Part shown: positions 26,675 through 35,008 of the stretch, in pieces
How positions within the stretch are numbered: position 1 is the stretch's first letter
Layout of the letters: the number at the start of each line of letters is the position of its first letter
NCBI GenBank assembly: GCA_033558025.1
Contig: JAUCEF010000007.1
Location: 2,666,001 to 2,730,000 of the forward strand
DNA: 64,000 nucleotides
Direction: 5' to 3'
Origin: Phytophthora sp. 'mugwort'
Taxonomy: Eukaryota; Oomycota; Peronosporomycetes; Peronosporales; Peronosporaceae
The notes under the pieces: generated by a model
The model's input: only the letters and a program-made list of their open reading frames with translations
Database searches by the model: none
What the model was told of the DNA's origin: nothing
Translations under genes and position numbers: made by a program

Positions 26675-27803
26675 CAACGGACGCGAGTGACTCGGCGTTT
26701 GTATTGTGCGGGAAAACTCGGTCGGTGGGGGCGCTGTGCTTTCCGTCTCGATAGTGAGTTGAGGTCTAAGACGCACTGACAAGTTCCACGCTCAAGCCTG
26801 CGATTCGAGAAATGACGCTGTGTTGGACAGAAGTTCTGTATCGCATTTTTCTCAACAACCTCTATGGCTTATTGCCGCGTGGGCGGATGCTGGCCCGTTT
26901 CTGTATTGTCATAGTGAAAGCAAGTGAGATGACCTCTAGCCACGCATGGTCCGAGATTTACAGTCGGACGGAGATTCGCCGTAATTCGGTAAGCAATTCC
27001 TCTGCCTGGCGATGAAGACGCGGCGCGGCGGAGGACATGTATGGGTACAGTGCAAGCCCAGCGATGGATACAGCAGTGAGATCCCAGCAGTGGGCTTGAC
27101 CAATTGCTACGTGCTAGTTTAATGCTCTGCCGGAGCCGGGCAGAGGCAAATAGATTCAGTGGAAGTGCTCACGCCGACGCAGGATTTTCTTTAAGAGGCG
27201 CCACGCGATGGCGCATTCGAACGTTCCGCTGATCTTATGCGCCGGCGGTTCGTCAGTGACAGCCACCTTGGCCTGCGCAACATGTTCGACAGTAAGGCGA
27301 GGCGGCGCGTGCTGACGCCATGACGGGCACGTTTCTCGAAGCGCCACTGTGGCTGCCATCAAGTTCAAAACAAGTCGAGACTGGCCGTTGTAGTTGTTAC
27401 CGGCTGTCTGGACTGCGGCAGGACACAGGCCGCATGGTGATGTGGCTGCGAGTTGGGTGGAGACGCTGGTCTGAAGCGCCTGGAGAACTGGCCGCTTTGA
27501 TGGATGACTAATAGCGTCTAGCGACCATATGGCTTTGAGCGCACGTGTTGATGGCGGTGAGCTCGTGGTTGCGGAGCAGATGATTTACCCCAAGGGTTAC
27601 TAGCTGACTGACGTGACGCTGCCTTCAAGAGGGGGATGTTTGTAGGAGCATTCAGTTCCTGAACTTCAGCGGTCGACGCAATGTGGATAAAGGAAGATCA
27701 TTGGTCACTTCCCAGTATCGACAAACACACATCTCGTTCTCGACTAGCGAGGTACAGCTCTGCTACTACATGTATTACACAGCGCTAAACTCCATGTTAT
27801 TTA
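26675..27803. other. intergenic ~1.1 kb
   Basis: No gene was recognised. The part nearest the PH gene (26675-26790) is open in its frame and may be 5' leader. The remainder has short open frames on both strands without family resemblance. Confidence 0.5.
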
Positions 27804-29172
27804 CTATTGACGTTCACTCTTGACGCGTGCTCGACGTGGCTTCGCAGCTAAATCTTGGCATTCGCGAAGATGCACCCCACACATTCCTCGCATGTACACG
27901 GTCTTCCCACAGTCTTCTTCGCGGCAGAAATATTTCCCGCCATGCGTCGAGCAACGCCCTCGTACACGAGCTAACTTGGTGCATCCGTCCTCCTTGCACA
28001 CGTTCGGGTCATGGCACGAACGGAAACCTCTTTTGCCCGCCAAATTGGTGCAGCATTCGTCACGACATCGCTTGCGCTTTACGTGCGTCTGACAGTATCC
28101 TTCTGACGCCACGCTCTGCTTACAGCCTCTCACCTTGCAGACGATCATGTTTCCAATGTGACCACGAGCTTCTTCACTTTGTTTGCAGCTTGCACTGCGG
28201 AAAAGGTTCGGCAAATCCGACGAGTGCCACACATCGGGGTTCGGCGACTTGGAACTCTTCTTGACCGTTTGTAGCTTTGGCCGGATCATGCTGGCTACTC
28301 GAAACACTGATTCCTCGATCTTAAGAGCGCTACAGCGTGACTTTGTCTTGCCGCCTGAAGAATTGCCGTTGTTCACAACCTGCGACTGTTTAGACGGCGG
28401 TAATTTCAAGTTACTATCAGTATCTGTCTTGGTCCCGCTTGTATTCAGTTCGGTGATAGCTGTGGTCGTTATGCGTGATCTTATACTACCATAGGCCTGG
28501 CACAAACCTTTTGAATACGAGTATTTGTTGCATCCTTCACTCCGGCATTCTTTCGGCCTCCATGGGTCAAGCAGAGGCCACGCTGATACACAGCCCTGTA
28601 GCACCCTTCCGTCTTGCACTTCTTTTGGCCGTTGCTCAGCATTCGAATTACGTCTCTGACTTCTTGTATCTTAGCCTTCGATTGCTTTGCTTGTGTACAC
28701 TTGATAGGGATCGATGTCTCGTGCCCTTCCTTCGCGTTCAAAGAATTTCCATTGCCAAAATTCTCTTGTATTTTCGAGTTTTCTACTTGTGAATGGTCAA
28801 TCCTAGAGCCTTTTACACTCGTTTGAGCTGGCAGTGGGGCAGCATGCTTGCCGCTTCCTTTGATAGTGTCGTCACGGCCCCGAAGTGCGATTTTGTCGTT
28901 TAAAATGAGCACGCGCCCTTGACTTTTGGCATTCTTGACTAGGGTCGAAGACTCATAGTCCACTCGAACGTACTTCTCCTTATTATCACGTCCAGAATCT
29001 TTATGCTTATTGAAAGTGGGAGTTTACCATTGTGAACAGGAACTGTTGCAGGTCGCTGGCGCTGCCGAGTAGCTGGTTCAAATGCTTTAGGATTCGAGAC
29101 AATTAAGTCCGTTTTGGAGCGCTCTAAGAAATCTTTTGTCAGTGTGTGGTGGATGATGTGACTCGCGCTCAC
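27804..29172 (-). pseudogene. WRKY19-type zinc-finger gene with two apparent frameshifts
   Basis: Three minus-strand frames must be joined to read one protein: 29172 to ~29024, ~29021 to ~28550, and ~28547 to 27804. Both shifts fall in short A runs (coding strand) and each is explained by one missing A. The product has about six WRKY19-type fingers (CKTEGC...GLCLTHGGRK, CRSEGC...GLCQAYG, CKVRGC..., CRDECC..., CKEDGC...CSTHGGKY, CREEDC...CGVH). The second finger has Tyr where His is expected. No ATG opens the upstream frame. Such fingers occur in large oomycete families thought to bind DNA. Either this copy is decaying or the assembly under-calls A runs; the lost ligand and missing start favour decay. 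Confidence 0.6.
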
Positions 29173-29501
29173 TTCATCAACGTGTTTATCTCAAACACTG
29201 ACATTATTGACTCGATATGGTGAATTGGTAGTTGCCACTCGCCATTAGCCCCCTTGACCAGCCGCCGCTGCACTATCGTCGTGAACGCGCTTTCAATGCT
29301 ACCATTAAGACATTTTTCTTACTTCCATACGTCCATCTTTCTCTCGGATGAAGCTAAAACTATTCCTCTGTGCGACAAGGTATAGGTTCTGTAAGGCAAA
29401 AGAGAACAGCAAACGCATCGTCGCATGCAAACGATGATAGTATCGTATTTGGTCACTTGAAATTTGGGACATGGACACTTGCAAAAAAAAAAAACAATGC
29501 G
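29173..29501. other. short intergenic stretch
   Basis: It separates the 5' end of the zinc-finger relic from the stop of the next minus-strand gene. It contains an A12 run near 29483-29494 and no recognised gene. Confidence 0.5.
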
Positions 29502-31500
29502 CTAGGCTTGGGAGCTGCTGATTTTCTGTCTCTGCTGTTGCTGCTGACGAAGTTGCTGTTCTTGCTGGTTCAGAGACAGCATGCGCAGACGCTGAAGTTC
29601 TTCCTCCAACATGAAGCCCTGCTTGCGCTCGTCCATGTAGCGAGTCTCAAGCTTCCCACAGCGGTGCCGTAGCTCATCGTTCTCTTCCGACAAGCAATCT
29701 ATTTCCAAGGTACGGTGGCGCGCCTCACGCTCTGCTGCATTAATGAGCGAGTGAAGAGACTCGTTGGCTCGCGTCAACTTGTCGATCTTCATGTAAAGTT
29801 CTCGCTGGAAGTAACACATAACTTTAGCTAGTCGTCAAAGTGGGCCAGTCAAGAACAGCAACAAGCTTACCATTTCCTCGTCTCTGGTTTCGCCATTGTT
29901 TTTGCTGTATCCACACAAACATGAACAAATCGTGAGATACTGGACAGCACTTGGTGCGGGAACTATGGACATGAAGCAGATAGTCCGTACAAGTTGGCTC
30001 TTTGACGCTTGAGCTCTGTGATCTGCGATGGAATGGTCATGAGTTGATGTTGCTGCTCCTGAAGCACGCTGATGATCTGCTTTAGATCATGCTGTTGTCG
30101 GATGAGCGAGGCTATAGTCTGCTGTTGTTGCAGGAACTGAGTGGTCGAGATGGTAATTGACGTTTGCGGTAGGTTTACAATGCTACCGTTGGTCTCAGGA
30201 AGTTTCATGAGCTGCGAAGGCGCCGTGACAGATCGAACAGAAGTCGGAGTGACTGTAACAGTCGTCTCACTGTCGGCCGTCATTGTGGCGTCAGAAGAGG
30301 CTCCACTAGCAGTGGTCAGGACAACACTGGTCATAATATCCGTGCTCTCTGTCACTGGCACATCCTGGAGGTTTGCGTAGGTTAGCGCTTCCTGCTGTTG
30401 TTGATTTGTGCTGGGATCCTCCATGTCCACCGACTCCATCAACTCGCGGATCGGACTTTCACTTCGTCGTCGCGATCGACGCATTAACGAAGTTTGTCGA
30501 AGGCGATGCATGGAACGAGTCGCTCGTTTCGGCTTGGTGCGACGCTCTACGCTGTCGAAGCTGCGACTAAGGTGGTGCCCCAGCTGGGGGACACTTTCAA
30601 CAGAAGTGCCTCCGATCGACGTCGTGGTAACGAAGCGATGATCGTACAGCTGGTCAGAGAGAACACGCGTGCAAATATATTAGTCTGATAATCCCAACAC
30701 AAGCATCAAGGAGATCCCAAAACTTACGTCGTCGGCGTTCTTCCTGGACGTAGGCGAGTCGGACGCTAGTTCAATAATGGTGAAGCGCCCTCTGCGTTTG
30801 ACCCTTGAGCACACACACACAGACAGCAGTGAGTCAAAAAAACTGCAAGGAGCGTTCCGAGCGTTGACGCGAAGCGACCACACAAGGCCAGCGGGAGAAA
30901 CGCACCGGCGAGCGCGCTGCGCCACGTCGCGACTTTTCTTGGGAGACGAATACTTTCGCGAGGGCGACCCCGGAGCTGCCGCTGCACTGGCAGCAGTCGG
31001 GGTCGACACCTCGCTCGCGGATTCCACCGCAGAAGCTTCCGTCTAAGATAGTTCCATGTCAGTTTTACCCTTTTTGCCACCCTTTCCGATATCATAACTA
31101 CAAACAGCGCTTAAACGTTACGCACATCAGGCACAACGGGAAGGTTCGCTTCTATCGGCGCCGGTGGCATCAAGACCGCCTCGGGCGGCGGCGTGTGGAT
31201 CTCGGGCGTCTCCTCCGTCTTCAGTGCGGGCGCCGGCGATCCGTTTGACGTGGACTCCTCGACGCCATTGCTCTCCAGCGGCTTGAGTTGCTGGGGAGGC
31301 GCAGGCTGCGGCTGGATCGTGGCCACTTCGCTGCAGCTGCCGGTGGGCGCGTCGTCGGCCGACGCTGGAAAGTCCGCAACGGACACCTCGTCGTCCTGGA
31401 ACGTGGGCGACGACAGCCGCGTCGAGTAGGGCGAGCCGGGGATGATCTCGGTGATAGTGAAGCGGCCCTTTTGCTCCACTCGCTTCCGCCGGGACTCCAT
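29502..31500 (-). CDS. coiled-coil protein with two RFTI (RFx[V/I]) motifs
   Basis: Six exons: 31500-31126, 31042-30906, 30803-30728, 30649-29991, 29904-29871, 29804-29502, GT-AG and phase-consistent, giving 527 residues. Two similar modules stand out: KGRFTITEI at residues ~11-19 and RGRFTIIEL at ~175-183, both in basic context and followed by Ser-Pro. RFx[V/I] is the docking motif read by SPAK/OSR1-type kinases in WNK pathways and occurs in animal TSC22D and NRBP scaffolds. The middle is low-complexity, Ser/Thr/Pro-rich with an Arg/Ser patch (RRSRRRSESP). The C-terminal ~110 residues are coiled coil (REARHRTLEIDCLSEENDEL) ending in polyglutamine. No named family is certain; the kinase link is inference from the motif. 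Confidence 0.72.
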
Positions 31501-31823
31501 CCTCTTCGCTGCTGCTTGTGGCGGGACTACCACGCGCCGATGCGGCCGCGTCGCCGTCAAATAACAACTGCCTCGAAGGTCCAAGACATGTTACATACAT
31601 AGCCGTGCGATGCTAAAAACGCCTCAGTTTTGCAGCTTGTTCTAGCAATTTATAACTGAGGATAATAGATATACTCAGTTGAGGATTATCGATTCAGATT
31701 TAATCACATCACATAACATATTACCTGAGATAAATGATATATCTAATGTTTAAATATGTTTGGCCTGCAGAAAAACGAAAGCTCAGCACTACTGTACTGT
31801 ACACATCGGGTCCAACCACGTTA
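31501..31823. promoter_or_regulatory. divergent promoter between RFTI-motif gene and hAT-derived gene
   Basis: The ~320-bp AT-rich gap lies between divergent start codons. The plus-strand frame is open from an ATG at 31734, but residues encoded before 31824 look non-conserved. No defined element was identified. Confidence 0.4.
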
Positions 31824-34169
31824 ATGACCGCTGCCCAGGCCCCTGCACCGGCGGCTGCCGAGACGACGTCGACCCCAGTGCCCGTAGCGGCGCCAGTCGC
31901 CACTGGGAGTTCGCAACGCAAGTTCGGTCCCAAATGGGAGATCAAGTACGCAGTGGCTGTGACGGAGCGCGACCAGTTGACGCAGCTCCCCACGAAGGCC
32001 GTGTGCCTCATGTGCCAGGCGTTTGAGCGCGAAGAGAGTGTGGGCTCCAAGCGCAAGAAGAGCAACCGCGTGCGCAGCTTCTCGGCGCCCTGGCGGCCTG
32101 ATAACATGAAGCGCCATATGGAGCAGCAGCACCCGACGCGCTGGGATGAATACCAGAAGCTCGGGGACGGCGAAAAGCGCGCTTACTTCTCGTCCGCCCG
32201 CGCTACCCGCGAAGACATTTTGCTGGCGGGAGGAGAGGTGATGGTGCCTCCCATGGTCAGTGAACCCACTCCAAGTGTTGAAGCGCATGCTTTAGCGACG
32301 CAGTCAAGGGCTTTTCTGATTGACAGAGACATCGTGGATGAACTCATTGCCGGCGTCCTGTTCCAGACGACCAACGACGAGTATCGCAACGCGTGGAACG
32401 TGCCGGTGACTTTTGTGCTGCTAGAGGACGCCAATACACACCCTAACAATGCCGAAACCGACGTGAATGAGTCACATTATGTGGCGCGTGTGGAATCCCT
32501 GCTGAGGTTTAACATGTGCTTGAAGTACGTGGCTATGGGCATTTCGTTCAGCCAAGTTGTCCCGCTTTTCCAGAAGACGGCTGAGGAAACAGGAATGGAT
32601 GCCAGTTTGAGTGGGTCGACATTCACGGAGCAGCAGCTGTCGTGCTTGTGCCGTGTAGCCTGTGCTGTTAACTTCCAGACGCTCAAAGACGCGCTGCGTG
32701 GCGTGTGGGCGTTTACGATCGCGCTCGAAAGAGGGATCGGGGCAGGTTCTCCCTATCTGGACGTTCGCGTACGCTTTGAACACGACGGCCGGTTGCTTGA
32801 TTTCCATTTGGTTTCTGTCCCCATTCGGGAGGACTCACCTCAAATTATTGAGCATCAAAGTGAAGCGATAATCAAGTGCTTAGACATTGTGGCGCCTGGC
32901 TGGAAGTCGCAACTAGTTGGTGTGACAACCTCCGAGTCGTTCGTGAAGATGCCTTCATGCGCACGAGTTCTGCTGAATCGTTTGGCGCAAGATTGTGTCG
33001 CATCCATTTATTGTGAATGGGGTGCGGTACAGCAGGTTGAGCAGGCGATCCAGAAGTCATTCAACGGGCTGTGCAACCAGCGATTCGTGTCTGCTTTGAC
33101 GGTTTTGACCGGACATTTCCGTCGGCAGCGTGCTTTAATCCGTGAAATGAATGGAGAGGTATGCCCCAAATTTGAAGAGGGCCAGTGGCGATCAATAGCT
33201 CGTGTGTTGAAGTGGTTTACAGTGCACCGTGCGCGTTTGACCAAATTTGTCCAGGATACCCAACTAGTAGATGCCCCCGGAAAGGAATGGTGGATCATAG
33301 TTCTTGCTGTGAATAGCGTCATGGACTACATTAACATTGCGCTCACTATGCTGCGCGGACCGGCCGGTGCCTTGGGGTCAGCTCGGCGTGAAGGCCTTAG
33401 TAAGCTTGTAACTGATCTCGCCATGATGACTGGTGCACTTGGACCCTTGGCAGCGTCGCACCATGCTACAATGACTGAGGGCAATAGCTTTGAGCTTGGG
33501 GGTTTCTCCTTAAGTCAAGAAGCAACGCTTTCGTTTTTGAAGGAACAAGGCAGCTTCGCGATGAGCGCTGTGAATGAGCTGGAGGAAAACTTCCCAGCTT
33601 GCTGCCAAGCTGCTGTTGAATCCACCGCAGCTTTCGCAGTGTCCATCATGGCTAGAACACATCAAATTATGTTGGACTGCGATGTGAATGGAAACATCTC
33701 GGCGATGTCAAATACTGTCATACCTCCGTTTCTCCCACAAGCTTTGTGTAAGACGCGAAACCAAGTTTTTGCGACTCACGTGCAATCACAACGAGTGCGT
33801 CTGCAGCAACACTTTTCGTCGGATCAGATCGAGCAGATTGAAGATCAGCATCGACTACTGCGTACATCGTATCAACTTGACGAGAATGTGAGTCAACGAA
33901 TGAACGCGCTACCAGTAACCTGTTCGTTTACCGAGGCGTGGAAGGACGCCCGATTTGGAGGTAATGACTGTCAGCTTCTCCGTGAGTTTTGCGGGGCGAT
34001 TGCGTGCACAATTACAGGCCCAGTCATACTGGGAGGCACTTTCGATTCTGAATTTTCGCTGATCAATTGGAGACGGAGTCCCTTCGGTCTCTCGCTAGTG
34101 GATTTCTTGCTAGAAGCTGTCTTACAAGCCCAACAGTATAGTACTCTGTCTCGCTTGCGACGATGCTGA
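31824..34169 (+). CDS. hAT-transposase-like protein with BED-type zinc finger, intact
   Basis: Intronless, 781 residues from the ATG at 31824 (MTAAQAPAPA); the ATG at 31734 would add 30 residues. After an Ala/Pro-rich start, a BED-like finger is visible: CLMC, then RPDNMKRHMEQQH (C-x2-C...H-x4-H). The body is compatible with a hAT RNase-H-like region. The C-terminal segment (DSEFSLINWRR...GLSLVDFLLEAVLQAQQY) resembles the hAT dimerisation end. The frame is fully open, in contrast to the wrecked elements at 42-55 kb, and no terminal inverted repeats were seen around it. That suggests a domesticated transposase, though a recently inserted autonomous element or a related host family remains possible. 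Catalytic residues could not be assigned by eye. Confidence 0.68.
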   Translation: MTAAQAPAPAAAETTSTPVPVAAPVATGSSQRKFGPKWEIKYAVAVTERDQLTQLPTKAVCLMCQAFEREESVGSKRKKSNRVRSFSAPWRPDNMKRHMEQQHPTRWDEYQKLGDGEKRAYFSSARATREDILLAGGEVMVPPMVSEPTPSVEAHALATQSRAFLIDRDIVDELIAGVLFQTTNDEYRNAWNVPVTFVLLEDANTHPNNAETDVNESHYVARVESLLRFNMCLKYVAMGISFSQVVPLFQKTAEETGMDASLSGSTFTEQQLSCLCRVACAVNFQTLKDALRGVWAFTIALERGIGAGSPYLDVRVRFEHDGRLLDFHLVSVPIREDSPQIIEHQSEAIIKCLDIVAPGWKSQLVGVTTSESFVKMPSCARVLLNRLAQDCVASIYCEWGAVQQVEQAIQKSFNGLCNQRFVSALTVLTGHFRRQRALIREMNGEVCPKFEEGQWRSIARVLKWFTVHRARLTKFVQDTQLVDAPGKEWWIIVLAVNSVMDYINIALTMLRGPAGALGSARREGLSKLVTDLAMMTGALGPLAASHHATMTEGNSFELGGFSLSQEATLSFLKEQGSFAMSAVNELEENFPACCQAAVESTAAFAVSIMARTHQIMLDCDVNGNISAMSNTVIPPFLPQALCKTRNQVFATHVQSQRVRLQQHFSSDQIEQIEDQHRLLRTSYQLDENVSQRMNALPVTCSFTEAWKDARFGGNDCQLLREFCGAIACTITGPVILGGTFDSEFSLINWRRSPFGLSLVDFLLEAVLQAQQYSTLSRLRRC

Positions 34170-34287
34170 GGTCTCTGAGTATAATAATTCGCTCGCTATC
34201 ACGCACGCTACGGAAGTACAACATAAAACGTCAATGTTCATTGGGTGAACGACAGTCGAACACTAGGAGTGCGGTTGTCCATTTTGT

Positions 34288-34773
34288 CTAACTCGTGCAC
34301 ACGATAAGTAGCGTAATAATAGTGGCGAGGAAGCTAAGCGAGCAAATGGTAGCAAATACTGGGAACTGGTGCTTCCGGTCGGTTACCTTGACGAGCTGCT
34401 CCGGTGGCTCTGCTCCGTTCGTGGGTACCCGAGGATCTATTCCAACCAGGCCAAGGTGGGGTTCCTGTCGATAACAAATTCTTCCGTCAAACGCGGCAAT
34501 TCTAGCGATATTTTATCAAAATAATAGCCCTAAAAAAAAAAAAAAAAAAAAACAGACCCAGTAGTCCGGAAGTACGTCGGTGTCGGTCGCCGTTAGGTCT
34601 TCTTGGGTTTGGTCCCAGCTTCCGACAGCTAGCCGCTGGCTCACTTCAACTTGGGCATCTCTTCGATTGGTCCATTGGTCCTGACAGGCACAGCCTGTAT
34701 TCTTCGCTACTAATAATGCACAGCCGACTAGCACGAGCAGTATTAAGTGCACAAAGCCTACACGTCTTGCCAT
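34288..34773 (-). CDS. small protein with N-terminal signal/anchor and C-terminal TM helix
   Basis: Two exons: 34773-34576 (or to 34558) and 34464-34288, phase 0, giving 124 or 130 residues. Exon 1 starts MARRVGFVHLILLVLVGCALL, a signal peptide or anchor, then a soluble Asp/Thr-rich stretch (QTQEDLTATDTD). Exon 2 reads EPHLGLVGIDPRVPTNG and ends in a TM segment (FPVFATICSLSFLATIITLL) before the stop at 34290-34288. The intron contains an uninterrupted T21 run on the coding strand, which would otherwise encode an artefactual polyphenylalanine end. Donors GTACTT and GTCTGT are both possible. No family recognised; topology suggests a secretory-pathway membrane protein. Divergent from the SNF2 gene. 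Confidence 0.55.
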
Positions 34774-34883
34774 CGTTCACTGCTTGCTGTCTCTTCTTGG
34801 CTGCACGGTCTCCGAAACGACGGCCGGAATGGCTACACTAGCGTGTTATTGGTTCTAAAAAAAAACCGTTTTATCCGAAAAAT

Positions 34884-34919
34884 CGCGCGAAAGTATGTCC
34901 AATGACATACTTTCGCGCG
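34884..34919. promoter_or_regulatory. perfect 16-bp palindrome with 4-nt spacer upstream of SNF2 gene
   Basis: CGCGCGAAAGTATGTC (34884-34899) and its exact reverse complement (34904-34919) flank CAAT. It sits in the divergent promoter, about 45-80 bp upstream of the initiator-like element at 34962. It could be a dimeric transcription-factor site or an extruding hairpin. An in-frame ATG at 34895 lies inside it and is therefore unlikely to be the start codon of the remodeller. Confidence 0.75.
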
Positions 34920-34961
34920 GTTTTTGCTGGACAGAAGCGGGTGGCCAACGAATCACGCGTC

Positions 34962-34968
34962 CCATTCC
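34962..34968 (+). promoter_or_regulatory. initiator-like CCATTCC before SNF2 gene
   Basis: It fits YCAYTYY, is followed closely by GCATTCTG, and lies 41 bp before the ATG at 35009. It supports that start over the ATG at 34895. Confidence 0.45.
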
Positions 34969-35008
34969 GCATTCTGACGTCAGGAGCAACAGTCAAAGTG
35001 ACAGAGTG

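Noticed and set aside
31734..31823. ATG 31734 as start of the hAT-like gene
   Set aside because: Possible, but the extra 30 residues look like translated leader and lie in an AT-rich promoter-like stretch.
34516..34557. Polyphenylalanine C-terminus of the small membrane protein
   Set aside because: Produced by reading through a T21 tract; splicing across it gives a coherent exon ending in a TM helix.
34895..35008. N-terminal extension of the SNF2 gene from ATG 34895
   Set aside because: The ATG lies inside a perfect palindrome and upstream of an initiator-like element; the encoded residues do not resemble the family.
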